Below, piece after piece: positions 17,993 through 27,036 of a stretch of 52,793 bases of DNA. The notes under the pieces are model-generated. The model saw only the letters and a program-made list of their open reading frames with translations. It had not been told where the DNA came from and searched no databases. Within the stretch, counting starts at the first letter, position 1; each line of letters opens with the position of its first letter. This DNA is from Tritrichomonas foetus (taxonomy: Eukaryota; Parabasalia; Tritrichomonadida; Tritrichomonadidae), in the NCBI GenBank assembly GCA_001839685.1, contig MLAK01000842.1, positions 1 to 52,793 on the forward strand, written 5' to 3'. The position numbers and the translations under genes were made by a program.

Positions 17993-20900
17993 ATGTTGTT
18001 TTTCACATTTCTTAGCTTCATAGCGCCGATTCTTGTTGTTGATCCTCGACATACAATCCAGAAATTCAATAAAATACTCAATTCAATTGAACCTTTGCGC
18101 ACAATAACATTTCGAGCTGTAAAAGATGGAAAAATTTGTCGGGAAGCATCTGCAAGTCATAAGCTTCCTAGTGAAGAAGCTTCATATAAATGGGAGAGTG
18201 TAGATTTTTCGAAAGGATGGCAATTTGATCAAGATAGATATCGATGGTTTGCTTTTCGTGGAACAATGCAAATACCTGAAGAATACAATCCAGAGAAACA
18301 TTGGTTAAAGATGCATTTTGGGATTACTCGTCATTTTTTAACTTCAACGGACTATGATAACACACCAGATGGACCAGAAGGTCGTTATTGGATTAATGGA
18401 AAAGTTGTTGCTGCTATTGATGGTAATCATGATGGTTTTTATTTAAATGGAGATGAAAGTAAAAATGGAAACGATATTCAAGTTCGAATTTTTGCTGGTA
18501 GAATAATGACTCAACATTATTTAGATCATTTTGGTGTTGATTTAATACATAAAGAAACAGACACATATTACAGAAGGGTTAAGTTTTTAGTTGATGTCTT
18601 AAATCAACTTTCTAATGATAATCCAGATAAGCATCAGATTGTAAAACTAATTGATGAATCAACACGATTTTTAGATCTTCGTGAATTAAAACATTCAATG
18701 GATTTACATTCAAAAAGAATTCAAGATCCAACACATGCTGCTTTTTATGAATCTGTAGGTGCAGCATTAAAACACCTCAAAGAAGGACTTGAAGCAATGC
18801 CACGACCTTATGAAGATGATCCCGCAATTTCCCTATTAGGGTATTCTCATATTGATACAATGTGGTTATGGCCATTTGATATTACTCATTTTAAGACAAC
18901 AAATACAGCAGCAACTATGCTCCATTTGCTTGATAATCCTCCAAATGAGTTTGAAAATCCAGTTCAGTGGAAATTTTTAGCCACAGCACCACAACATTAT
19001 AAGTGGATGGAAGAAGATTCTAAAGATATTTTTGACAGAGTTCGTGAAATGGCACAAAAAGGTAGATGGGATGTGAATGGAGTTATGTGGCTTGAACCAG
19101 ATACAACATTGCCAAGTGGTGAATCATTAGCTCGTTCAATTGTATATGGTGTCAAATATTTTAAGAATCATGTTCCTGAATATAATTCCACAGTTTTGTT
19201 TTTACCTGATTGTTTTGGTTATTCAGCTGCTTTACCACAGATATTACGTGCTGGAGAATGTGATTCATTTGTTACAAGTAAAATATCTTGGAACGAATAC
19301 ACAGAATTTCCATATTCTTCTTTTCAATGGAGAGGAATTGATGGCTCAATAGTTAATTCACATTTTATATCAACTCCAACAGGTGGTCAAGCAAACACTT
19401 ATAATGGAGTTTCGAATGCTTTCGAGTTAATTGGTACATGGGGTAAAGAAAAAGAAAACAAAATCATTCGGTCATCAGCATTACACACATCAGGTCATGG
19501 TGATGGTGGGGGTGGAATTACTGAAGAAATGGTATGGAATTATAACATGTTTAATGAACTTCCAAAAATTGAAGGTGTTCCAAGACTAAAGTTCCGAACA
19601 TTAGATCAAGTTATGGATGAACTTCGCCAGAAGCAACACTTACTTCCTGTATGGGATGATGAATTATACCTTGAATACCATCGTGGAACATTAACTTCAT
19701 TTGAAGAAATGAAAAGACAAAACAGACAATTAGAATCTCATTTACATAATGTGGAATGGCTAATGACAATTGCATATACACTTTTCGGTGATAGTTTCAA
19801 TTATCGCAGTTATCAAGAAGAAATTATGCCAGCTTGGGAAGATACTTTATTAATGCATTTCCATGACTGTATTCCAGGTTCATCAATTAATGAAGCTAAT
19901 AATGATGCTATTCGTAGAGGCAGACCATTTTTAAAACAACTTAGAGATATCGAAAAAGAAATTGGAGAAATTATTGCTAAAAAAATTAATGTTACTGACG
20001 GTGAAGAAATAATTTTCAATACCTTATCTCATGATCGTTATATTACTAAACAAAGAATACCAAGTGGTGGATGGGGAATTAAGAAAGATGGAACTGTATT
20101 ATATACGGATGAACAAACCACCGAAATTTATGAAAGAAAAGTCAAAGAAGATATTGATGTTGTAAATACATTATATGAACCATTTTATCAAACAGTATAT
20201 CCTCCAGTAGAAGACTCTGATGTTGTTATTAAAGAAGAAGAAGGAAAAATAATAGTAACAACTCCACTATTAATGATAACATTTGATGAAAAAGGACATA
20301 TTTCATCAGTTATTGATCAAAAGACAGATGTTGAATACATTGAAGGAGCAGCTAATATTTTTGAATTATATGAAGATAGATCAATGTCATATCCTGCATG
20401 GGAATTAACATTATATCACAAAGAAATGCAGCTTGAAGAACCAATATTTGATGGATATATTGTCAACACAAGTTGCATAATTTCAAAGTGGCACATCCCA
20501 AGAATTGGTACGACAGGTAAATGTAATGAAACAACAATTGAACAAGTTATTACATTTTCTCCAAATTCGCCCGAAATTGATTTTAAGACTGTTATTGAAT
20601 GGACACAACATGATAAAATTTTGAAAGTTGCTTTTCCAACTTCAATAAGATCACGTGATGGTCGCTTTGGTATTCAATTTGGTAATCTAAAAAGACCAAC
20701 CCATAACAACACTGAAGCAGATAAGGCAAGATTTGAGGCATCAGGAAGATGGGTTGATTTAGGTGAAGAAGAAAGAGGTGTTGCTTTAATTGCTGATACA
20801 AAGAATGGCTATGATGTTCATGATAATATCATTAGACTCTCTTTGTTGAAAGCTTCAATGCAATCTGATAGGTGGGAAGATTTTGGAAAAAGGAAGTTTG

Positions 20901-21343
20901 CGTATAGAGCAATTTTCCATAATAATGCGTTTTCAGAATCAGATGTTGTTCAATCACATGATGAATTGAATGTTCCACCATGCTTAGCACAGAAGAAAAG
21001 TGATTCTGATGATTTGAATGAAGATACATTTGAAGAGGAACAAGCATTTGTTACTGTATCAGATAAAAATGTTATTTTAGATACACTTAAAATTGCTGAA
21101 GAAGAAGATGCATTCATTGCTCGTTTTTATGAATCCTCAGGCTCACACAAAGTTGTTATTGTGACTTTTCCAATATTAAAATCTACTGAATGGTGTGATG
21201 CTGAAATGGTCTCATTACTTGAAGTGCCATTTAAGAATGGAGAACAAATAATATATACTAAACTAGAAGGAGATAATCTTTCCTTCCGAATTGTACTTAA
21301 GCCATTCCAAATATTAACTTTGAGAATCAAAAGAAATAAATAA
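17993..21343 (+). CDS. GH38 alpha-mannosidase with signal peptide
   Basis: The product is 1,116 residues. It hydrolyses alpha-mannosides, probably during glycan breakdown. GH38 hallmarks are seen in order: GYSHIDTMWLWPFD (zinc ligands H286 and D288), VNGVMWLEPDTTLPSGESL, LFLPDCFGYSAALPQI (nucleophile and zinc ligand D406), a block SWNEYTEFPYSSFQWRGIDG, and GHGDGGGG (zinc ligand H502). All catalytic residues are present. The motifs and the long N-terminal region are closest to the Man2C1/Ams1 subgroup, whose known members are cytosolic or vacuolar. Here the N-terminus MLFFTFLSFIAPILVV is a good signal peptide, so a lysosomal or secreted enzyme is likely. A perfect Inr lies 8 nt before the ATG. 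The length is typical of the family. Confidence 0.92.
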   Translation: MLFFTFLSFIAPILVVDPRHTIQKFNKILNSIEPLRTITFRAVKDGKICREASASHKLPSEEASYKWESVDFSKGWQFDQDRYRWFAFRGTMQIPEEYNPEKHWLKMHFGITRHFLTSTDYDNTPDGPEGRYWINGKVVAAIDGNHDGFYLNGDESKNGNDIQVRIFAGRIMTQHYLDHFGVDLIHKETDTYYRRVKFLVDVLNQLSNDNPDKHQIVKLIDESTRFLDLRELKHSMDLHSKRIQDPTHAAFYESVGAALKHLKEGLEAMPRPYEDDPAISLLGYSHIDTMWLWPFDITHFKTTNTAATMLHLLDNPPNEFENPVQWKFLATAPQHYKWMEEDSKDIFDRVREMAQKGRWDVNGVMWLEPDTTLPSGESLARSIVYGVKYFKNHVPEYNSTVLFLPDCFGYSAALPQILRAGECDSFVTSKISWNEYTEFPYSSFQWRGIDGSIVNSHFISTPTGGQANTYNGVSNAFELIGTWGKEKENKIIRSSALHTSGHGDGGGGITEEMVWNYNMFNELPKIEGVPRLKFRTLDQVMDELRQKQHLLPVWDDELYLEYHRGTLTSFEEMKRQNRQLESHLHNVEWLMTIAYTLFGDSFNYRSYQEEIMPAWEDTLLMHFHDCIPGSSINEANNDAIRRGRPFLKQLRDIEKEIGEIIAKKINVTDGEEIIFNTLSHDRYITKQRIPSGGWGIKKDGTVLYTDEQTTEIYERKVKEDIDVVNTLYEPFYQTVYPPVEDSDVVIKEEEGKIIVTTPLLMITFDEKGHISSVIDQKTDVEYIEGAANIFELYEDRSMSYPAWELTLYHKEMQLEEPIFDGYIVNTSCIISKWHIPRIGTTGKCNETTIEQVITFSPNSPEIDFKTVIEWTQHDKILKVAFPTSIRSRDGRFGIQFGNLKRPTHNNTEADKARFEASGRWVDLGEEERGVALIADTKNGYDVHDNIIRLSLLKASMQSDRWEDFGKRKFAYRAIFHNNAFSESDVVQSHDELNVPPCLAQKKSDSDDLNEDTFEEEQAFVTVSDKNVILDTLKIAEEEDAFIARFYESSGSHKVVIVTFPILKSTEWCDAEMVSLLEVPFKNGEQIIYTKLEGDNLSFRIVLKPFQILTLRIKRNK

Positions 21344-21420
21344 ACTTAATCAGTCTTTCATAAATAATTACTTTTTATTAACAAATAAAACATACCTTAT
21401 TATCGTGTAATTTCATTTTT

Positions 21421-24195
21421 CTATTTTTCACAATTAAAGATTTTATACAAATTTTTACATTGTCTAGACGCATCAACTTCTTGGAGCCTTTTTATGATGT
21501 TTTTTTGTGATTGTATAAATATTTCTGGTTTTCTTGTTATATATTGTGCAATATAGTTTCTAATATTAGATTTATTATGAGAAAATATACTATCCCAAAA
21601 ATGCAATGATGATATTACAGGAAATGATTGATTTATGAGAACAAAAATAATTTCTAAAATTCTATCATTTAACATTTTCATATTTGTAAACAGATTGGTG
21701 AAAGTTTCAATAATATTTGGTGGAATCAAAATTGTTAGATTTTTCCTATTAATCACACGAATAAATTTCCAGGCAGAATGATCATAAATCAGAAGCAACT
21801 CATTAATTTTTATCCAGAATTGTTGTGGAAAAACAATATTAATCGAATCATAGCTTAATATATAGCATAATGAAATTACTATACGTTTTCTTGCTTTCAT
21901 TGAAATACTTGGAATTAAATTTGATAAATATAAAATTATTCGATTATTTTGCTTTTGAAAAACTTCATCTTTCTCAGGAAGAAAAATATGCTTTTTCTTA
22001 AAGAGTTTAATCAATTCCGGAAGAATTAAATATGTTGTATTTTTCACAGACCTTGTGAATCCTTCAATAATCTCAGTTAAGTCGATTCGATTCAATAACA
22101 ATTCATTTTCTTTTGATATTTTTACAAAACTTCGAATGATGAATGGAACAGTTTGTTTATTAATTGAAAAAACATTGAAATGAAAAAACTGTGAAATTAC
22201 ATTATTAAAACACATTTGTGAATTTTGAAATGCAGCTTTGAGTTTTTCAGTGTAGCAAGATGGATTAACAGATAGTGAATTAAAGAAAGTGATTGGAGAG
22301 GGAAAAAACAAAATTTGATGTAATGGACGATATGGCAAATAAATAATTAAAAGAATCAATCGAAAAGCGTTTTGATTAATCTTTTGGTGATCAAATAAAT
22401 CATTATCATTATTTTGAATATTATCATTTTCAATTTCATTTAAATAATCGTAAAATATTGAAGGGGCATTTATTTCATTATGATCAAAATATACACTATT
22501 TAGATCACATATTAATTCATCAGCTAATTCAATTGAATCAAAAAAATCTGTACTTTCCATGTTAAACTCAGAAGTAATAGGAGAAGACTCATTTTGGATT
22601 GAATCTTTTTTGAACAAACTTTTGTGGCGATTCATTTTTCTTTTATCATGATCACTTGAAGCACGTTCAGCTTTATTGGCTTGTAAGATGTTTTGATATT
22701 TAGTTTCTTTTGGAGCGAAAATATTACTTGATGAATAAAAATATTTTTTTGAAAGAGAATCTTTCTTTTTATTATTGTCATTATTCAAATAAATGTTGAT
22801 TAGCCTCTGACGATTTTTCTTTAATTCTTGAGTGGCTTTTGACAATTTTATTGCTAATTTATAACTAATAAAATCGGAAACTTTCCAATTATTAAAGCAA
22901 TTTACTTGAAAAAGTGATCTAAAGCAATATAAAATTGAGCATTCATTAATCAAATTAAAGAGAGGAAAATTCATTGAAGTAAAATCATTCATGAAAAAGA
23001 TTGACTCAAGTTGTAACACTTCTGCGTGTTTCATTTCAACCAAGAAAAGTTGAAGCAATTGTAAGTCATTTAAAAGTATACGTATATATTTCATTGAATT
23101 TGGATTGGAAATATCAAAAAGACGATGAACAATTACGCCAATTTTCTGAGCTGTTAATTTATCACAAGCAGAAACTTTTTTCAAAAAAGAACGAAAATTT
23201 TCAGGTTGAATATAATTTTCAAAATTTATATTTTTAAAAGCGATTAATTTTTCAAATTCAAGTGCTGTTTCATTTCGGATTATTGATCCAGGCCAATCAA
23301 AAATTCCCATTTTTGTCTTCCCATATGATTCAAAATAAAGTTCACATTTTGGTTGTATGGGCTCAGCGATTCCATATTCCATCATTTCTCGTATATTACT
23401 ATTTATTTTAATAATAACTTCTTCAAAATTACTTTTTTGAACAGTAGATAAGAAATTTTTAATCAATGGATATTTTTCTACCTTTCGTTCAGTCAAATTT
23501 TTATTGTTAGAATAAAATGAAAAAATCGTGTTCTTTTTTTCTTTTGTTAAATTATAAACTGGATGAAAAGTATTTTGTAATGTTTTTTGTGTTTGTAAAT
23601 CAATATTTTGACCAATATTTCTCGCTGATCGAAAATAATGATTTCTTTGTAAAGCATCATAAACACCAATATGTTTCCAATTAGACATTGCAGTAGAAAA
23701 ATCGGCAAATGAATTGAAAAAACATGGAATTGGTTCTGGTGGAAACAAAAAGAAATTTGATTCAGTTTGATTACATGATGTGATTCCGGAATTTAAACAT
23801 TTTCCAAGTTTGCCTTGGTTTTCATATCCTTCACACTTTTTATATCCTAGAATGAAATTTTGTAATTCCACTTCATTTATTTTATCATTGTTTTTCAATA
23901 CAATTGGAGCATATCTTCGATAAAATGATGATAAAGGAACGGATAATATGACTTTGTTACTTTTAATCAATTCTTTGATAAAAAGTTTCCATATTTTTAT
24001 TACCTTTTCATATTCGTCAATCGTTTTTAATTCACTTTGGAAATTTGGTTAAGGAAATTTTGGAATTGCTGTAAAAACCTTGTGATATGGTTTATATGAT
24101 TTATTATATAGATGAGTTGAATCTAGGAGTATCAGAGGTTCATAAATATCTTTGCAATAATTCTGATTGCTTAACGCTGAATCATTTTTGTTCAT
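21421..24195 (-). pseudogene. Unknown 923-codon gene with one in-frame stop
   Basis: From an ATG at 24195 the frame runs 48 codons to TAA at 24051-24049. It then continues in the same frame without another stop for 875 codons to TAG at 21421. The downstream part alone has no ATG near its beginning, and the first internal Met comes about 120 codons after the TAA. Protein-like composition continues across the stop (IPKFP-stop-PNFQSELKTIDEY). Options are a recent nonsense mutation, a base-calling error, or stop readthrough. The product has no domain I recognise: it is helix-rich with Asn/Lys/Ile-rich stretches, an acidic low-complexity segment in the middle, and leucine/isoleucine-rich C-terminal repeats that could form an ARM/HEAT-like fold. 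Confidence 0.55.
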
Positions 24196-24591
24196 TTTAC
24201 AATCATTTAATTGAAATAGAAATTTTGAATAGAAAACAAATACAACATTCTGAAAGAATAAAAGAATCAGGTATCACAAACACAAAATTCAGAGTGAGTT
24301 ATTAACACCTGTAGGGAATGAAGAGAAATAAATTGTCAAAAAATCAAAGACAGAAGTCAGGTGAGTTCAAATGATTAGATATGAATTCATTGACCGTTCA
24401 GTAAATTTCAAGAGAGAGCAAGTGAATATTGTGATATGATAATGATTTAAAACATCATATACAATAGATAGAGCGGATTCAAAAAGGAAATTGAAGCAAT
24501 AATATTTCTTGTAGAACTAAATAAAATCATAAGTGTATTCACAAATTTCAGGAATTAAAAAAAGAAGATATGACAAATGAAAGAAAAAAAA
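24196..24591. other. Intergenic stretch between the unknown gene and tRNA-Arg
   Basis: AT-rich; no gene is supported. The plus-strand frame at 24087-24305 is the antisense shadow of the 5' part of the minus-strand gene. Confidence 0.5.
24580..24590 (-). terminator. Pol III oligo-T terminator of tRNA-Arg
   Basis: On the minus strand a run of eight T follows the tRNA 3' end within about 2 nt, interrupted by one C. It is called from position and composition. Confidence 0.55.
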
Positions 24592-24664
24592 CGCATCTGC
24601 GGGGACTCGAACCCAGAGTCTCTTCCTTAGAAGGGAAGCGCATTATCCATTATGCTACAGATGC
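24592..24664 (-). tRNA. tRNA-Arg (UCU)
   Basis: The cloverleaf is 73 nt on the minus strand. A perfect 7-bp acceptor stem (GCATCTG with CAGATGC) is followed by discriminator G. The anticodon stem CTTCC/GGAAG closes the loop CTTCTAA with anticodon TCT. The T arm contains GGTTCGAGTCC (B box). There is no intron and no encoded CCA. It would read AGA codons, the main arginine codon expected in AT-rich genes. Confidence 0.95.
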
Positions 24665-25009
24665 TACTATTTTTGAGAAAAAACTTTTCTTAATCAGTAT
24701 TAATAAATTCCTACTGAGATCGAGGTAAATCACACACACTTCGCCAATATTTCTTGTTCGAAGATTGAAAGTTTTTATTTTTCTTTTCCATCTAGAATAG
24801 TACCGAGTTTAGATAGAACAAATTCACAAAAGTATTCTCAAGAAAATCCATCAGCTTCAGGATTAATTCACAAGTGATTCTGAAGTGATGACTTCAATGG
24901 AAAGACCAGCGATCGCATGAAATATTAGCCATTCGAAAGATCAAAACTTTATTCAAAAAAATATACCTAAAAACTATTTCATGTAGCCAAATAAAACACA
25001 ATCTTCACA
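24665..25009. other. Intergenic stretch downstream of the EF-hand gene
   Basis: No gene or repeat was recognised. It holds the 3' flank of the EF-hand gene and the upstream flank of tRNA-Arg. Confidence 0.5.
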
Positions 25010-26422
25010 TCACTCTCCAACAACCTGCCTCCTGCTTCTCAAAGTGGTAACCTTATCAATAATACCAAAAGTCAGGATGATGCCGCCGTCCACTGCCAGG
25101 ACCATTCCTGCGACAATTCCGAGAATGGAATATGATCCAAGCGTTGGAATGGCGAAAAGAAGTGAAATCGAGCCGCGTGTCACAGGCGCCATAGTCATTC
25201 TGGCAAACCGGCAAAATCCAACCAAAAGTCTTACATTTGACCCAGAATTCACCTTTTGATCTTTATTTTGGTCAATGTCTTCAACTTTCTTTTTTTCACC
25301 ATCCAAATCATCAATTTCACCATTTAAACCGTTATTTACATTTTCTGTTTGTAATTGGTCGGCATTTTGACCTTCAAGATGGTAAAATTCACCTTTCTTG
25401 CGAAGCTGGAGTATGAAGAAGACGCAGAGGGCAACTTCGAGTGCAGCAAAGACGACGGACATAAAGGCAAGTGACAATGGTGTAACTTTTGTACGATAGA
25501 CAGAATTTGTGGTGACATTTCTGGTATTAGAAATATCTTTAGGATGGAGGCCAGACGCGATAGAAAGAAGGAATTGGGATTCGCACTGTTTCTTTAGGCT
25601 TTCCGTTGGAATTTGCCCGCAGGCGGCCTGAGCTGCTGCGCTGCCTCCGAAATTGGTCGATCGGATTTTGATGTAGTACTTGAAGTAGGCTGCAGACGAG
25701 GCAACCCAGCCGGCAACTGCGATTATCGAAGTGATGAGAAAAATGACGGCCACAACGGTGCTTAAGGCGAATGCACCATGAGTGGAGTTCGATTTTTGAT
25801 GTTTTGTAGATTCACCTTCACTTTTCACCTTTTTATATTTTCCATTTTTTTTGTTTCGATTCTTGTTTTTATTTTTATTGAGGTTTGTTCCAAAATAGGC
25901 GTCAGATGGATAGTCCTGATGAACAGTTAGCTTTCCATCATACGGGTCGACACTAGACGACATATTTTCATCGCCTGTGAGGGCCCGATGCATCTGCGGA
26001 AAAGTTAGATATTCATTTGATTGGCCATTTGTTAGTTTCATGATTTGCTTTTCTGCTTCCTCTTCATTAAGATGGTGACCGTTTATTTTGGCCATATTGA
26101 TAAACTCTGTCTTATTAAGTTTGGCTGTTCCATCTTCATCGAGGGCCCTAAAGAAGAGCTTGTTTAGGTAGAGTTGGTCATTTCGATATAATGCTTCAAC
26201 CAGGCTAAAAACATCGTCTCTGTCAATCAAACCTGAGTGCGAAACGTCACTTCCGGCGAAGTAGATTCTGTTTTGTTCTTCGGCCATCTCTTTCTTGTTA
26301 TATCGTCGGAGAAAATTTTTGAATTGATCGTAGTTGAGTGATCCTTTGTTTCCTTTGTCGATCTTATTCCAGTGCTTCTCGAAGCGGAGCCTACGTTCAA
26401 GGTCAGTTCGATTGCCGCTCAT
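25010..26422 (-). CDS. EF-hand calcium-binding multi-pass membrane protein
   Basis: The product is 470 residues with an ATG start. The N-terminal 150 residues hold three EF-hand-like loops: DKGNKGSLNYDQ (22-33), DVSHSGLIDRDD (59-70) and DEDGTAKLNKTE (95-106). The third has good calcium ligands and the first is weaker. Perhaps there is a degenerate fourth near 131-142. A lysine/asparagine-rich linker (182-214) leads to a membrane region with helices at about 217-247, 315-340, 418-438 and 440-456. The loop at 248-314 contains two cysteines and probable glycosylation sites and may be luminal or extracellular. An acidic D/E/K segment lies at 366-392. The whole resembles a calcium-responsive tetraspan protein, but I know no named family with this layout. 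The coding DNA is GC-rich at both the membrane region and the 3' end. Confidence 0.85.
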   Translation of the reverse strand: MSGNRTDLERRLRFEKHWNKIDKGNKGSLNYDQFKNFLRRYNKKEMAEEQNRIYFAGSDVSHSGLIDRDDVFSLVEALYRNDQLYLNKLFFRALDEDGTAKLNKTEFINMAKINGHHLNEEEAEKQIMKLTNGQSNEYLTFPQMHRALTGDENMSSSVDPYDGKLTVHQDYPSDAYFGTNLNKNKNKNRNKKNGKYKKVKSEGESTKHQKSNSTHGAFALSTVVAVIFLITSIIAVAGWVASSAAYFKYYIKIRSTNFGGSAAAQAACGQIPTESLKKQCESQFLLSIASGLHPKDISNTRNVTTNSVYRTKVTPLSLAFMSVVFAALEVALCVFFILQLRKKGEFYHLEGQNADQLQTENVNNGLNGEIDDLDGEKKKVEDIDQNKDQKVNSGSNVRLLVGFCRFARMTMAPVTRGSISLLFAIPTLGSYSILGIVAGMVLAVDGGIILTFGIIDKVTTLRSRRQVVGE

Positions 26423-27036
26423 AAAACGAACGTTGGATTTTTTGGAGCAATTTATTTCCCCTTAATTTTTCTGAAGGATTGATGAATTTTTTCAAAGGAA
26501 TATTAATAACGTATACCTGTGAATTGTTGATTTGCTATTTCAATATTGAATACATGCACGGTAAAAAGATTAATCAATAAACTTTTTCAATGTATAAATG
26601 CTCATTTCTTTCATGAACAATGAAATGAAAGTCATGTGCGATTCATCAATCTGTCTGCAGATAATTATCAATCATACCAATAAAATGCTAGCATTTTATT
26701 TAAATTACAAAACAAATAATGTGAAAGTCAACTTTATTCTTCATCAAATTTATATGACTGTGAGAATACATCAAATTTATTTGACTGTGAGAAACATTGA
26801 AAGGTAGTTCAAATACAAAATTATGGTAATTTTACAGACAATCACCTAGAAATATGATTTTAATTTTTTGAAACCCTAAAGAACAAATATAAATTGAAAA
26901 AGTGGACTTCGTAAAATATCGATACAAAATGAGTAACTTTTCATCAATTTCTTTACAAATAAACTAAAGATCAAATATCAATTGAAAAAGTGCATATTTA
27001 AAGGTAAATTTATTTCACCTCTTAATTATTGCTTTT
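26423..27036. other. Intergenic region between divergent genes, with short repeats
   Basis: This is the promoter region shared by the EF-hand gene (-) and the BEACH gene (+). A 27-bp direct repeat (CATCAAATTTAT-TGACTGTGAGAA type) occurs twice in tandem at about 26743-26796. A second degenerate pair containing ATTGAAAAAGTG lies at about 26892-26993. TTTCACC occurs about 22 nt before the BEACH ATG. No gene is supported. Confidence 0.45.

Noticed and set aside
24049..24080. An intron explaining the stop in the unknown gene
   Set aside because: A TTTTACAG acceptor-like site occurs on the minus strand, but no GTAYGT donor or branch motif is found, and the frame is already continuous on both sides of the stop codon.
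24087..24305. 72-codon plus-strand ORF
   Set aside because: It is the antisense of the minus-strand leader that reads in frame into the 849-codon ORF.
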